64,000 nucleotides of DNA from NCBI GenBank assembly GCA_949130485.1, contig OX422204.1, positions 6,851,478-6,915,477 on the forward strand, in the 5' to 3' direction. Numbering within the stretch: position 1 is the stretch's first letter; every line of letters begins with the position of its first letter. Shown here in pieces: positions 23,101 through 55,722 of the stretch. The notes under the pieces are model-generated. The model did no database searches, was not told the origin of the DNA, and was given only the letters and a program-made list of their open reading frames with translations. The stretch comes from Agelas oroides (lineage: Eukaryota; Porifera; Demospongiae; Agelasida; Agelasidae). Made by a program: the position numbers and the translations under genes.

Positions 23101-23976
23101 ATTGCAGTGTTCCTGTCCTGAGGAAGCTTATCAAGTACAACCCTTGAGCACACAATATGTGACAGTATGCGCTCCAGAGTTGTGATGTGAATATTCAACT
23201 TAGCAGACCCTCTCAATCCTCATCCCAAGAGACCAGCAGTTTGGGATTTAGACTGTCACGTCCTACATGTAGCTGAGAGGAAATACCGTAGATTGAGAAT
23301 TTTCTTGATTTACAAATGGTAGCCACGCCTCCTTAGTCTCATAGAAAGTGTGTTTAGCTTTGTCGCATGGAATTCATCTCAATCACTTTATCATCGCTTA
23401 AAAGTTAAACTGACAGCTTGATCCTGGGTCACAGACACCTCCATAGGCAACATGTGACTACTCTTTCATTTAGTCTCGCAAGCCACACCCTGTGCAGAGA
23501 GGAAGGGTCTGGTCGCGCTGCAACCATAGAGTTGTTGCCATGGCAGAAACTTGATGTGACCAATGAGATCCGTGCTCTTCGTAGATTGTATCCATTGTCA
23601 TGGAGTAGCAATTACATCACGTGTTTAGCGGATGTCAGCATCTTATTATCTAACTGCGCTGTTCAATAACTGCATTCCTCAGTAACAACTCATTCGCTGC
23701 ATCGTGACCAGACCCTTCCTCTCTGCGAGGGGTGTGGCTTGCAAGACTATCCTTCATTTACTCTAATTTAAATCACAGATTATCATTAGATATTAACAGG
23801 CAGTTACAGCACTTTCCCTCTCAATCCCTCCTCTTCCCTCCCCTCCAACTCATGTCACAGACACCTAACTTGACTGACTTACGGTTGGCCATATCCCCCG
23901 CCATTTTGTACTTCGTTACAACCACATCCTCAGCGATAGTAGGCTCTGCTTCAGTGACTTCGGGCTTTTCCGCCAT
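14150..23976 (-). CDS. PA2G4: Proliferation-associated protein 2G4 (EBP1)
   Basis: Fourteen coding exons in transcript order: 23883-23976, 21758-21886, 21361-21466, 21197-21266, 20732-20824, 19922-20064, 18221-18299, 17704-17782, 17466-17517, 16282-16376, 15719-15776, 15128-15197, 14901-14951, 14150-14254. They total 1224 nt, 407 residues, close to the vertebrate length of about 394. Family-diagnostic stretches include [66 protein letters not shown] and the basic [12 protein letters not shown] near the C end. PA2G4 has the methionine-aminopeptidase (pita-bread) fold without peptidase activity and acts in ribosome-associated and nuclear growth control. The exon 3 donor is GTAGGT at 21360-21355, which preserves K-V-ELGVH. 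The last three exons are duplicated at 5230-6220. Identity is certain; some splice positions could shift by a few bases. Confidence 0.96.
14575..14870. repeat. CA/CT-rich minisatellite in PA2G4 intron 13
   Basis: About six units of 42-50 bp with CACCTCTCACACACA and CCCACAACAGAGCC. Paralogous to 5700-5885 but longer. Confidence 0.85.
15198..15718 (-). other. PA2G4 intron 11 with duplication breakpoint
   Basis: Similarity to 6221-6972 stops at about 15584, marking the right edge of the duplicated unit. A 150-bp stretch at 15290-15430 is shared with 6360-6510 and, more weakly, with 17950-18045, and looks like a dispersed repeat. Confidence 0.7.
16168..16195. repeat. Poly-C tract
   Basis: About 20 consecutive cytosines in PA2G4 intron 10; a G-run in the transcript. 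Confidence 0.9.
16800..17190. mobile_element. Probable MITE in PA2G4 intron 9
   Basis: It contains repeated CCCTCGAATAGTAG motifs (about 16868 and 17112) and begins with TACGGTAATAACCAT. No transposase ORF. The boundaries are not certain. Confidence 0.4.
17530..17670. repeat. Purine-rich tract upstream of PA2G4 exon 9
   Basis: GGGAGGA/GGAAGAGGA tandem units. In the PA2G4 transcript this is a long pyrimidine tract ending just before the exon 9 acceptor at 17518. A similar tract at 17795-17880 precedes exon 8. Confidence 0.85.
18420..18510. repeat. 23-bp tandem repeat
   Basis: Four units of GTTCAAGGGGTGGGGCTCA in PA2G4 intron 6. Confidence 0.85.
18900..19265. mobile_element. Probable MITE in PA2G4 intron 6
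   Basis: AAATTTGGCGGT motifs appear repeatedly on both strands (18945-19000 and 19205-19262), ending in the palindrome TTTGGCGGTTTCAACC / GACCGCCAAACCGCC. No ORF. Confidence 0.5.
19320..19710. repeat. Degenerate tandem repeat, about 100 bp
   Basis: Four units share AAGTGTATAGCTGTCTTTTCC and ATTGTGTACATACC. PA2G4 intron 6; no coding content. Confidence 0.7.
20219..20665. repeat. 27-bp pyrimidine minisatellite
   Basis: About 16 units of CCTCACCCTTCCTTCTGTT plus CTCCTCCA in PA2G4 intron 5. The long open frames across it are artefacts of the repeat. Confidence 0.95.
21888..22035. repeat. Purine tract upstream of PA2G4 exon 2
   Basis: GGGGAGAGGGA/GAGGAGAAGG repeats. In the transcript it is a pyrimidine tract directly before the exon 2 acceptor at 21887. 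Confidence 0.85.
22036..23882 (-). other. PA2G4 intron 1
   Basis: No exon was found. It holds a TAGYCTCG-like hairpin near 22317-22360, a probable MITE at about 22655-22985 (AAATTTAACAC and TTCGCGG motifs on both sides) and the element 23471-23749. Confidence 0.55.
23471..23749. mobile_element. TAGYCTCG-family element, 279 bp
   Basis: Terminal inverted repeats of about 50 bp: TAGTCTCGCAAGCCACACC and GGTGTGGCTTGCAAGACTA. Flanks TCTTTCATT and TCCTTCATT match 8 of 9. No ORF of transposase size. Confidence 0.88.
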
Positions 23977-24069
23977 CTTTGGAGGCCTTTACTGCCCGCT
24001 GGCGTTCCTTATCGGGGCTTGGCAATAGCACGGTCAACAGACTCGGCAATAATTAGGACAATTACAGCA

Positions 24070-24098
24070 CACGTGCTGCCATGCTCTGCGCATGCGCA
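24070..24098. promoter_or_regulatory. PA2G4 promoter: E-box and NRF-1 palindrome
   Basis: CACGTG at 24070-24075 and a perfect TGCGCATGCGCA at 24087-24098 lie about 95-125 bp upstream of the PA2G4 start codon. NRF-1 and E-box sites are typical of housekeeping and growth genes. No TATA box is seen. Confidence 0.6.
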
Positions 24099-24835
24099 GA
24101 CTCCGTTTATTGTGAGTGGGCGTTGGTACAGTACCGACGACTTGACGGCATGCATGATCTATCAACAGAGCCAAAACATTCACATAGATATTGGTGCACT
24201 GTACACCCACGCATTCAGAGCACACATCCGTTGATGGGAAAATTGGCTGACTTTACATGACAGCCAGTTTTGGCTAGCTAGCACTCCACTTGGCACCATT
24301 TGCATTGTAATCAGCAGTTAGTGTACATGCAGCACTTCCTCAATATTAGAGGTTGCCATGACTACCCTGCACAATCATTGGTTACATTATGTATGGGTGT
24401 TAGCTGCCCACGTCACCTTAGGCTGTTCTTAGACTGATCTGTATCCTGATTCTTCATATCTACCATGATACTCCTTTTCTTATAGTTAGCTAGCTATCGT
24501 AATTTTCACCACTCCATAAAAGTTGGACAGTTGTAGCTGATGTAGGCAGGAGACTATCTCATGGGACCCTGCAGTAGCTTACATAGCTACTCAATCGGCT
24601 TAATTTTTTGGAGCTCACAAAATTAATGTAATTCAGTGAGGTGTTGACATTATGGCACAGTTTTGACTGTAGAAAGAGGCCGTGCACACATCTAAGACCA
24701 AACATAGCACATGTGATGTTTGTTTCTCTCACGTGTCTTGTACCCAGACTACTTTTCGCAGAGCAAGTGCGAAAACTGCAGTCTGGGGACAAGACTAATG
24801 GAGAATGTAGTATAGCTAGTGCATTAGGTAGACAG

Positions 24836-24900
24836 AAGTCTCGTTCCCGAACCCTGCCAGCTTGCAGTCTGGGTGAGGGGAGAGCTCAGGGGCAATGCTA
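24836..24900. mobile_element. Short degenerate TAGYCTCG-family element
   Basis: Starts AAGTCTCGTTCCC, ends AATGCTA, with a perfect 9-bp duplication GGTAGACAG at 24827-24835 and 24901-24909. Confidence 0.75.
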
Positions 24901-25919
24901 GGTAGACAGCTAGCTGGAGGTATGTAGACCACATCCTGTAGTATTTCACTTCTTGTAATCCCCAGTGGTAGGTAGCTAAAATAACTTCCACAGAACTATA
25001 GGAGACAGTGTGACTGGGTGGGATACGAAATGTCTACATGTCAAAGGAAGTGACCTTTGCATGGTGCTGGTATGGCTTCATCCAACACTGAGAGAGGAAA
25101 TGATCCCAGAGCTAGTGGACAGGGGAGTAGGTGTTTGTGTCCTCTGTGATACCTTACATGGGCACAATGCTGGAGCCAATCAGACTAGTTGCAACGTCAC
25201 TATAATGACATCATAAGTATAGTTACATATGACCTCATAATTATAACTAGTTACATATGACATCATAAGTATAGTTACATATGACATCATGCATGTATGT
25301 AGTAACAAATTAGGTGGTATACAGTTCTGCAAAATTGGCTATCATGACACATAGCTATATGGTGTATATTGTTGTAGAAAGCATGAAAGAGGTCTATAAT
25401 TTTGTTAAAAAATTGCCCTGTTGCAGTTCAAGCATTCTTCACCATGTTGAACAGTGATAGGACAGCAATATATAACTGTTAGTTACACTAGCCTATGGGA
25501 ACATGGTGACTGCATGTTTACATGCTTTCAAAGTGAAATCACACGCACAAATGAATTTATAACAGACACAGCTAATATACTTTGCAGACAATTCAAGCAC
25601 ACTCTAAGCTACAGCATCCTGAGAAAAAAGTAGCTTAAGAACACCAATTTTAACAGTACACCTCCAAGGAGGTGATGGCCTGCAGTGGTGAAGGTAGTAC
25701 GTAGTTACGTTGCCTATGGTAACAAACATGTGTTTACATGCAAAACAAGCGTCCAATCAGAAACCATGGAGACACAGATTCTTGCAATGCTTCTACAGAC
25801 ATACACAATGTTTGTTTTGGTGTATGTGTGATGTAAAGTTCCATGCAGGGGTGCTTACAACTTGAACAGAGTGTAGTTGATAAACTTCCCACATTAGCAT
25901 CTCTTTTCATAAATCAGCA

Positions 25920-26150
25920 TTTCTGGTGAAGTTTGTTGTTTCTTTGATCTTACACATCTGCCCCTGGAGGAGCTCCTTGGCTGCATGCTTGTGGGAGAAA
26001 TGCCAGGAATGTAGCCAAATACGCCTTCTGAAAAAATGTAGCTAGCTAAAGAAAAAAGGTCCTCAATGAACTTTCAAGAAAAGCTATTTGGTAGCATTCC
26101 TTGGTCACACTGATGCAACTGAGACAACCTAAAAATGTAAGTTGAAGTAA
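25920..26150. mobile_element. Partial relative of the 62.2-kb MITE
   Basis: GCTGCATGCTTGTGGGAGAAATG, then AATGTAGCCAAATA and CAAGAAAAGC, run parallel to 62400-62590. Only one side is recognisable. Confidence 0.55.
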
Positions 26151-27170
26151 CCCAAGTGTTTTTGTTGCACTGTAGCTACGTAACATTGTTTTGTTTACCT
26201 ATATACCCCACTGCAGTGTGTTGTTTATGGAATACATTTCTTTGAGTAATCAAGTAATCAATCTCTTTACTACAAAACAACATCAAAGGATAATATTTGC
26301 AATTCCTGAACAGACATTCTGTCTGTGTTAGACTGGATGGTGACCTTAGAACCCAGCCAATCAGATTGCTACATTTTATCTGCAACCGGGAACTGCAAGA
26401 TCTTAAAAGGAAACTGCTGTAGGCTACGTGCCAATGTTTCCGTTTCGGGACTAGATCCTGTAGTCAGAGTGACATGTTTTTGCTGGCCATGTATTTACTA
26501 GCCAACTAATCAAGGGTGGGAGTGAACATGCTTATTATGGTTGGGGGCTGGTGGGTGTAGTTGCTATATTGTGGCTCTGGACTTGTATGTACATAAATAG
26601 TCCCCTGCAAGTGGGAGGCATGGCTGATAATGTGTGTACTGGCTAACACCTAGTTAAACAAACTAAACCCCACCAAAGCACTTGCAACAGGAGGATCAAT
26701 CGCAATGTGATTCAAGGACTCTAAGCACCACATGGAATCAATGCTTTATAGAGCATGATTGTTTGTAGCCCACTATATCTATGAAAGTAGATGGGAGCAC
26801 GTTAAGTTGTGACTAACTAGTACAGAAGACTTAGACAATGCACTTCTCATAAATTTAGGAAATAATAGTGTGCTCTGAGATTGAAACTTACTTTTGTGTG
26901 TAATGCAAAGTACAGGGTTACTTTTATGCTGTTGGCATGAGACAGCTGGGAACTTGGCCAAACCAGTAATGACCACAAGGTGTGCGCTTCCAACTAATGT
27001 ACTTTGCTCTATTTAAGAACTAATACTCTCTGTAAATAGCATGCCATACGCCTCACACCCAGTGCAGCAGTAGTAAGGCTTCAATGAATATAGTTAGCAG
27101 TGTCTTACAGGAAGTACCCACATGTACTGAGTGAGCACTTGGTCTGCAAAGCCATACAACTGGCCTCTGA

Positions 27171-27178
27171 TATAAAAG
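27171..27178 (+). promoter_or_regulatory. TATA box of the receptor gene
   Basis: TATAAAAG lies 189 bp upstream of the receptor start codon. A transcription start near 27200 would leave a leader of about 160 nt. Confidence 0.55.
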
Positions 27179-27359
27179 CAGACTCACTTCACAACATTAA
27201 CAGTCTCACAAGGTTTAGTTAGCCAGTAGCCAGCTAACCAATCTTGATTCGGGACAACAGCTCAGAATTATTGTTCAAGTTTGTTGCCTGAGGGATACTC
27301 GTGGCAGAACTACTGCATCATCACCCTGCAATCTGCAAAGGACCAGGAACTCCAGGGAG

Positions 27360-48905
<21,546 letters not shown>

Positions 48906-49065
48906 CTACACCATTTCATATCACATTAAAACACAAGAACTGGATGCACACTTTTGAAAGTTTATAGTTTTTTGTCGTACACTTTTTGAGTGTTTGCATT
49001 TTGAATGGAACCTTGTAATGCACACATACATGTAAAGTATCATATTTTGACTTGCTGTTGTTTGA

Positions 49066-49071
49066 AATAAA
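49066..49071 (+). terminator. Receptor polyadenylation signal
   Basis: AATAAA 161 bp past the receptor stop; copied at 55883 in the duplicate. Confidence 0.6.
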
Positions 49072-51064
49072 TTTACAAAATACAATCATATGTATAAGTG
49101 GTATTAGAGAACAATTTGACGGTGATTTGATTGCGCCAACTATATTATTACAACTGGGGTTCAGTTCACAATAAGCTTTGCCATTCCATACTTTAGCTTC
49201 CAGTAAGTGGCTTAGAGTCATCAAAACAATCATTGCCCAGTTGTTTTATGATAACAGCTTTTGGATCCGCACAGTTGTTAGTTCCGACCAGAAATCTCCG
49301 GTCTGTATAATACGTATGGACACTGAAATTATAAACAGCCATGTAAAAATTGCTGCATTTTGCAAGTATAGTAATGCTGCCAAAGTCTGATTGGTAAGCT
49401 TGGATTCCAGGTTTGTAAATCCTGCCAGCAAAAATCCTGAGCACAATTGGTAGCTGTGAGCATACAAGCATATTCCAGAGCACACTACTTCAAATGACAA
49501 AGTTGAAGTTATCGTGTGAGGCTACACATGCATACTCATGCAAAACCGTTTGAGTTATTAGTCAATGCAGTCACGAGTAGAGTACAGAATGAGTTCCAAC
49601 TCAGCCAATGCATGGTGAATCCGGTGATCAACAACTGGCATCAACATCCAACTCTTGCAAACCAGTCTCGCGGAACCAGACAGACTACTGGAATGGAGAC
49701 GACTCTGTACTTCGCATGTGCCATGCACCTTTGAGAAGGGTGTGTTGAACATGATCGAGCAAAACGACTGACTGCAGTTGGAAAGAGAGCTATTCCTCAG
49801 GTGATTTTTAACAACAATGAACTTCAACCTATAACTTGGGTAATTAAAATGTACTTCCAGTGAACTGTGAACAAGACTGGAAAGCATCTGGCCACTGTTC
49901 AATTTCTGTTGTCTCCTCTAGAAATAATTTGCCAAAGACAATCATGATAATGAGCCGTCTATTGAACAGCTATTCTGTGGGGTGGCTGGGAATGGTGTGA
50001 GAGTCTGTCATCATGTTAAGAAGACAGCAATAATTGGAAAGGAAGCTATCCTTCTGGTGACCTTTAACATCAAAAACTCCAGCCTATAGCTACAATGCAC
50101 TATCAGTGAACTGTGAACAAAAGTATCTGCCACCGTTCAATTTCATATTAGTCATAATTTGCCAGCACAATGATGGTGCACCATATAGTGAGGAATGACA
50201 ATCCAGCTACCTGGAAACTCTCAGGGAAAGTTGTCCCAGGAATGGGCAGCAATTAGAGCAAGCTTATGTTGTCCTGACAGGTAGCCAAAAAGATGCAGAG
50301 ATCCATACTTAACTGCCTATGGAGCTCAAGTTTAATATGCAAGGGTGAAGCAGTAAGACTTGCCTTGGTGGCGGACATTGAAACAGTGACCTTATAGGAA
50401 AATCAAAGCTGAAATGAGTCTAAGCAGATGCAAACAAGACCAAAAAATCGAAATACCATGCTCTTCAGTGACATACAACTTTAACTCATGGCATCATCGA
50501 CTAATGAGTAATTCATGGTACAAACCATCGTGGAGACACTACACTATAGATGTTGAACCAGTTAGTATATGTCGTGACCGCTTGGATGCAGGAAGATTTA
50601 GACAAGTAGAGGATACCATTTTATTTCTGACATGGCATGAGGTGCAGGACACAGAACTGCACATGCGCACTAGATCATATAAAAATCATTACCAACTATG
50701 ACATCATACATTATACTAGCTACATTAGTTACAACAATAATCAAGACACCACAGCATACTTGAACAATTTGCTCCAACCATGGCACAAGACACCATTCCT
50801 TCGCAAAGGACATCTAATTACTTTCATGTTGTCACTGTTTAAAAATTAATGTAATTTTTAAACAAAAGTGGGGTGTTCCACCTATAATGGTGTGTTATCA
50901 TTCACATGCAGGCCTTCCCACTGAAAAAGTCCTAGCCTTCTTGTGTTAGTATATCAATTTTTATTTTTGTACATATTTTGGTATTCTGTGATGATTTCTG
51001 CACCTTAATTATGCAGGACTCTCAGGGAGACCAGCCACTGGCTGATGAGACATTTCCTTAAAAT

Positions 51065-51139
<75 letters not shown>

Positions 51140-51224
51140 CCTACCTACCTATCTACCTACATACCTACCTACCTACCTACCTACCTCCCTACCTACCTAC
51201 CTACCTACCTATCTATCTATCTAC

Positions 51225-51283
<59 letters not shown>

Positions 51284-51293
51284 CCTACCATAA
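51065..51293. repeat. (ATCT)/(ACCT) microsatellite, left copy
   Basis: Tetranucleotide run with an internal CTAC-rich block. Confidence 0.97.
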
Positions 51294-52309
51294 AAGCTTA
51301 CAGTTTTCACACTTGTTAATAAACACTCCAGTAGTACAGTTGCAGTTGTAGTGACTCGAGCACAAAAGTTCATGCTGGTGACTATTAGTGGTGGCTTTCC
51401 TCAGGCTTTATAAGTTGTAGCACCAAAATAAAACTCTCACAACTACCAGTCTCTTCAGTCTGTCTGCAACTGGGCCACTTTCCTTACAACATTCATCACT
51501 CAATCTCTGGAGAAGAGGTTTGCAACAGAAGGTTATGTGTCAAATATGGCCATTATGGGATTTTTGATTTTATATGGGGATTATATATGAACTGTAGTCT
51601 TGTCAAACTGCAATGTGTATTATGATATCCGTCGGCTATATCATGGGCCACCCTGGGAACATGTGGTAGGGGACCTGAGGAAAAATTGAAGATTGAATGA
51701 ACTTGACTCAAGTGTGCTGAAATCCAAGAACCAAGTGACCTTGTTTGTAAACTACAGTTGCAATAGTTTCTATGACCTTCATTCTTGCAAAAATGTATTC
51801 AGCAAACAGAAAGTTATGTGCCAAATATGGCCATTATGGGATTTTTAAATTTTATATGGGGATTATATAATTATGAACATACCTTTAACAGATATCCACG
51901 CGAGTGGTTCACCTATTTTTATACTCTACCAATGAAAAATAATCAATTGCATTGGTGCTTGCTAAATTTACTTGTCAAAAGTCACTTCAAACTGTCAATT
52001 CTTCTATGGGGAAAATGTATTGCAACATAAAATAACAGCTAATACAGTCTTTTGACAGCTATAACCTTGAGTGGTCCAAGCATTTTTGCACAGGATACAT
52101 CAAGTGAAATCCATCAGTACCACTAGTTTTATAGCGAAGCTTCAAAAGTCACTTGAACCGAATATCGCCCAATTTTTGACATTTGACCCTTTCAAGGCAA
52201 GGCAAATTGGCTAAAGATAGCTTTGCGGCACGAACTATTACAGTCCAGCTTTCATAGTTCTAGCACAACAGATTTGAAATTGGTGCACCTTTGATTTTTT
52301 CCTTTGAGC

Positions 52310-52960
52310 CCTACATGTGGCTTCATTGGAAACTGTATCCTGTCAAACTGCAATGTGTATTATGATATCAGTCAGCTGTGTCATGGGCCATCCTGTAGTA
52401 TGATATCAGTCAGCTGTAGCTACCACGGGCCATCCTGGGAACATGTGGCTTCATTGGAAGCTGTGATCTTGTCAACAAAAAGCTACAATTCATGTAGTAT
52501 GATATCAGTCAGCTGTGTCATGGGCCATCCTGTATTATGATATCCGTCAGCTGTAGCTACCATGGGCCATCCTGGAAACATGTGGCTTCATCTGAAACTG
52601 TGGTCTTGTCAAACCACAATCTGTATTATGATATCCATCAACTGTATCATGGCCATCCTGGGAAGTATGTGGCTTCATTGGAGACTGTAGTCTTAGCTGT
52701 AGCTACCAAGGGCCATCAAGGCCTGGAAACATGTGGCTTCATTGGAAGCTGTGGCTACAATTCATGATATCAGTCGGGCTGTATCATGGGCCATCCTGGG
52801 AACATGTGGCTTCATTGGAAACTGTGGTCTTGTTAAGCTACAATCTGATTAGGATATCAGTCGGGCTGTATCATGGAAACTGTGGTCTTGTTAAGCTACA
52901 ATCTGACTACGATATCAGTAGGGCTGTATCATGGGCTTCTTTGGAGGGTATACATCCGTA
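52310..52960. repeat. Degenerate 80-90-bp repeat, left copy
   Basis: Units with TGATATCAGTCAGCTGT, GGGCCATCCTGGGAACATG and GGCTTCATTGGAAACTG. The right copy is at 59117-59767. Confidence 0.85.
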
Positions 52961-53044
52961 GTGCAGGTTTTTTATTGCTCACATTAAAGTATTCACACCA
53001 GAAGCCAATGGTAGAATTGTTGCACACCCAGACATACCGTAAAC

Positions 53045-53292
53045 AGATGGGCCCCAAAGTGGCTACCCTAGTTACAGACACACTGCAAAGGAGACAGATG
53101 GGCCCCAAAGTGGCTACCCTAGTTACAGACACACTGCAAAGGAGACAGATGGGCCCCAAAGTGGCTACCCTAGTTACAGACACACAAAGGAGACAGAAGG
53201 GCCCCAAAGTGGCTACCCTAGTTACAGACACACAAAGGAGACAGATGGGCCCCAAAGTGGCTACCCTAGTTACAGACACACAAAGGAGACCG
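53045..53292. repeat. About 50-bp minisatellite, left copy
   Basis: Five units with ATGGGCCCCAAAGTGGCTAC and CTAGTTACAGACACAC. A stray unit is at 54050-54095. Confidence 0.95.
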
Positions 53293-53579
53293 GCTGTCAG
53301 AAGCTATCATATATCCCACCTAGTATAGTTTTGCCTATACAACAGGTGGGGATTTACTGTGATAATTTCCCTCCCTGAGGGCTACAAGGGAAATTATGGC
53401 TCATAATTTCCTCTCCATGTATTTTTAGTTTACAGTCTACTGCATTGTCAGACTATAGTACAGATTTTACATCATTTTACTGTGACAGTAAATAGTATTG
53501 AAGTTACTGTAAGCACTTGCACATGTACAGATGTGTTTACAGTAATAACAACAAGGAACAATCAGGTGGGATATATAAT

Positions 53580-53696
53580 AGTTATAGCACAGGTGGCCAG
53601 GGATTTATGGCTGTAGTAAACAAACCTCGTCCTTGGGCTACGCCCTCGGACTCGGTCTGTTTACTGCCATAAATCCCTGGCACCTGTGCTATAACT
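53580..53696. mobile_element. Foldback element, left copy
   Basis: Arms AGTTATAGCACAGGTG and CACCTGTGCTATAACT, with GGGATTTATGGC / GCCATAAATCCC inside. Right copy at about 60387-60500. Confidence 0.75.
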
Positions 53697-54800
53697 ATAA
53701 CTAAATGCCTTATGTTGGTCACGACAGAGGAGATCAAGGGGAGACTATAAACACTGGACCCGGACCGAGGACCCGATCGAGGATCGAAGACTGGGGACCC
53801 AAGGACCTAGCTGTGTTGCACTTAGCTTTTATGACAGAAATGCAACTACAAGCAACTCAGTGTGTCAATGTTCTAAGCTCAAACTTACGCCTTTGTCATT
53901 GTGAGAGTCATAGAGTCCGCATTGTTATACACACAAAAGACACATGTTCTAAGCTCAAACTTACGCCTGTGTCATTGTGAGAGTCATAGAGTCCGCACTG
54001 TTATACACACAAAAGACACTCTTCACACCAGATTGTGCCATTTCACATTATGGGCCCCAATGTGGCTACCCTAGTTACAGACACACAAAGGAGACAGAAG
54101 CTATCTAAATGCCTTATGTTGGTCATGGCAGAGGAGATCATGGAACATCTGTTAGGATGACATCACAACTGCATTACAAACTTAACATGTACAGTTTATC
54201 TAATATGCTTAGGATTTATTATACCCACTATTCCTAGCCTTCAAACCAGAGCTACATTTTCTAGTCAACTCAGCCATGCTATAAACACATTGCCACACGC
54301 ATGGTTCTGGACCTCAGCCATGCTATAAACACATTGCCACACGACCTGTCGACATAGGGCTTTGTTATACATTATCATATTCACAAATCCTCTCGTTTTA
54401 TGCTCAATGCTTCCACTTCCCAAAATTACACTGACATATTCCACCCAGACCTAGATCTGCTTTCTCCCCTATCAATGCATAGTGAAGTGTGTAATTTTGT
54501 GTGAAGTGTGTAATTTTCAGTGGCTTGTCAGTTGGCTCCTGCATAAATGGTTCTCAGTGTTACCAACTTGATATCGAAAAAATGTTTGCTGATGTTTTCA
54601 AGGTACTCCCAGTCACCTGAGAGTAAGGGCCTATCTGACATGAGTTGACCACATTAGTAGATTAGTACATTAAAATGCTGCCACAAGTCTGTCACCGGCT
54701 GCAAGTAAAGAGACCGCATAAACAGTGGGCAGTTTTAAATCTGGGGCTTCCTACTTGACAGGGCGTATGCCTTACCACAATTGCTTTTGTAAGGAATAAC

Positions 54801-54981
54801 TACAGCAGATTGCAAAAGTCTTGCAAGCTGAACGGTGGAAAACCGCAATTGATTTACTGTGTTTGATCCAAGAGGAAGGGCATGCTGAGGTGGGAAAGAT
54901 AATCAGATTCATATGTGGTAAATCAATTGTGGTTTTCCACTGTTCAGTTTGCTTGTTGCAAGACTTTTGCAGTCTGCTGTA
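54801..54981. mobile_element. Foldback element, 181 bp
   Basis: Arms of about 65 bp: TACAGCAGATTGCAAAAGTC and GACTTTTGCAGTCTGCTGTA. Only in the left duplicate's flank; no ORF of its own beyond repeat-spanning frames. Confidence 0.8.
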
Positions 54982-55664
54982 TTACGCCATGATACCAGTG
55001 AACTGCATTTTGATAAACCTTTTTTAGCTTACCTCACATCTTGTCAAATATGACCACACAGTAGCTAACATGGTGCTTGGTCCACATGTGTTTTGTGGTG
55101 TTCATAAGTAGCAATGAACTGTGTTTTGCTAAAGCCTATACTACCCAAGTTTTTACCTACGTACCACTGAATTCTAAAGTGTTTGAGCCAAGGAAAACCT
55201 GCAGCACTAACCTCTTATGAGCATCTTGGGGTGCTGTAATTGCTTTTGTTACACCCCAAGATGCAACTTAAGAAACCACAAAACTCTGAACTCTAAGGCT
55301 TTCTACTTCAGGTCTTGTAGCTAAGTAGCAGTGAACTTTGTTTTCCTAAAGCCTACTAACAAAGATTTCACCTATGTATAGCACTAAACTCTAAAGTATC
55401 TATAGGTATCTATAGCTATAAAGACCTTCACTATTACTGTAGCAAGTTATTTTCACCAAGAAGGTTGGTTATAGGTTTCCACACAGTGTGGAAACCCAGC
55501 ACTGAAATCTAGGCTCCATGACCATCGTGAGGTACAGTTTAGACTTGGAGTAATACAGAGTTTATGCTTATACTCATTGTACTTTTGCAACTCTGCACAT
55601 TAATCATGCATAGAATGTGTAAGTCTGTGACTTCACATGTCGCTTCTCTCAATCTCCACACCAG

Positions 55665-55722
55665 GCACATTCAAGACAGCGATACTCTGCCTGCCAAAGA
55701 GAACTTGGGTAGTGACTTGTAA
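55665..55722 (+). pseudogene. Orphan copy of the receptor's last exon
   Basis: Identical to 48848-48905, including its acceptor, but no upstream receptor exon precedes it. It could serve only as an alternative terminal exon for the receptor gene. Confidence 0.85.

Larger units (their letters stand above)
24099..27170. other. Intergenic spacer between PA2G4 and the receptor
   Basis: No gene is supported. It contains an inverted motif at 24730-24796, the element 24836-24900, a short tandem repeat with ATGACATCATAAGTATAG at 25195-25290, and a MITE relative at about 25920-26150. Confidence 0.6.

Noticed and set aside
25010-25216. 68-codon + strand frame in the intergenic spacer
   Set aside because: No recognisable domain, no splice partners and a chance-compatible length.
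49558-49902. 114-codon - strand frame conserved in both duplicates (also 56375-56719)
   Set aside because: Conservation follows from the recent segmental duplication itself; no family match and no other frame support.
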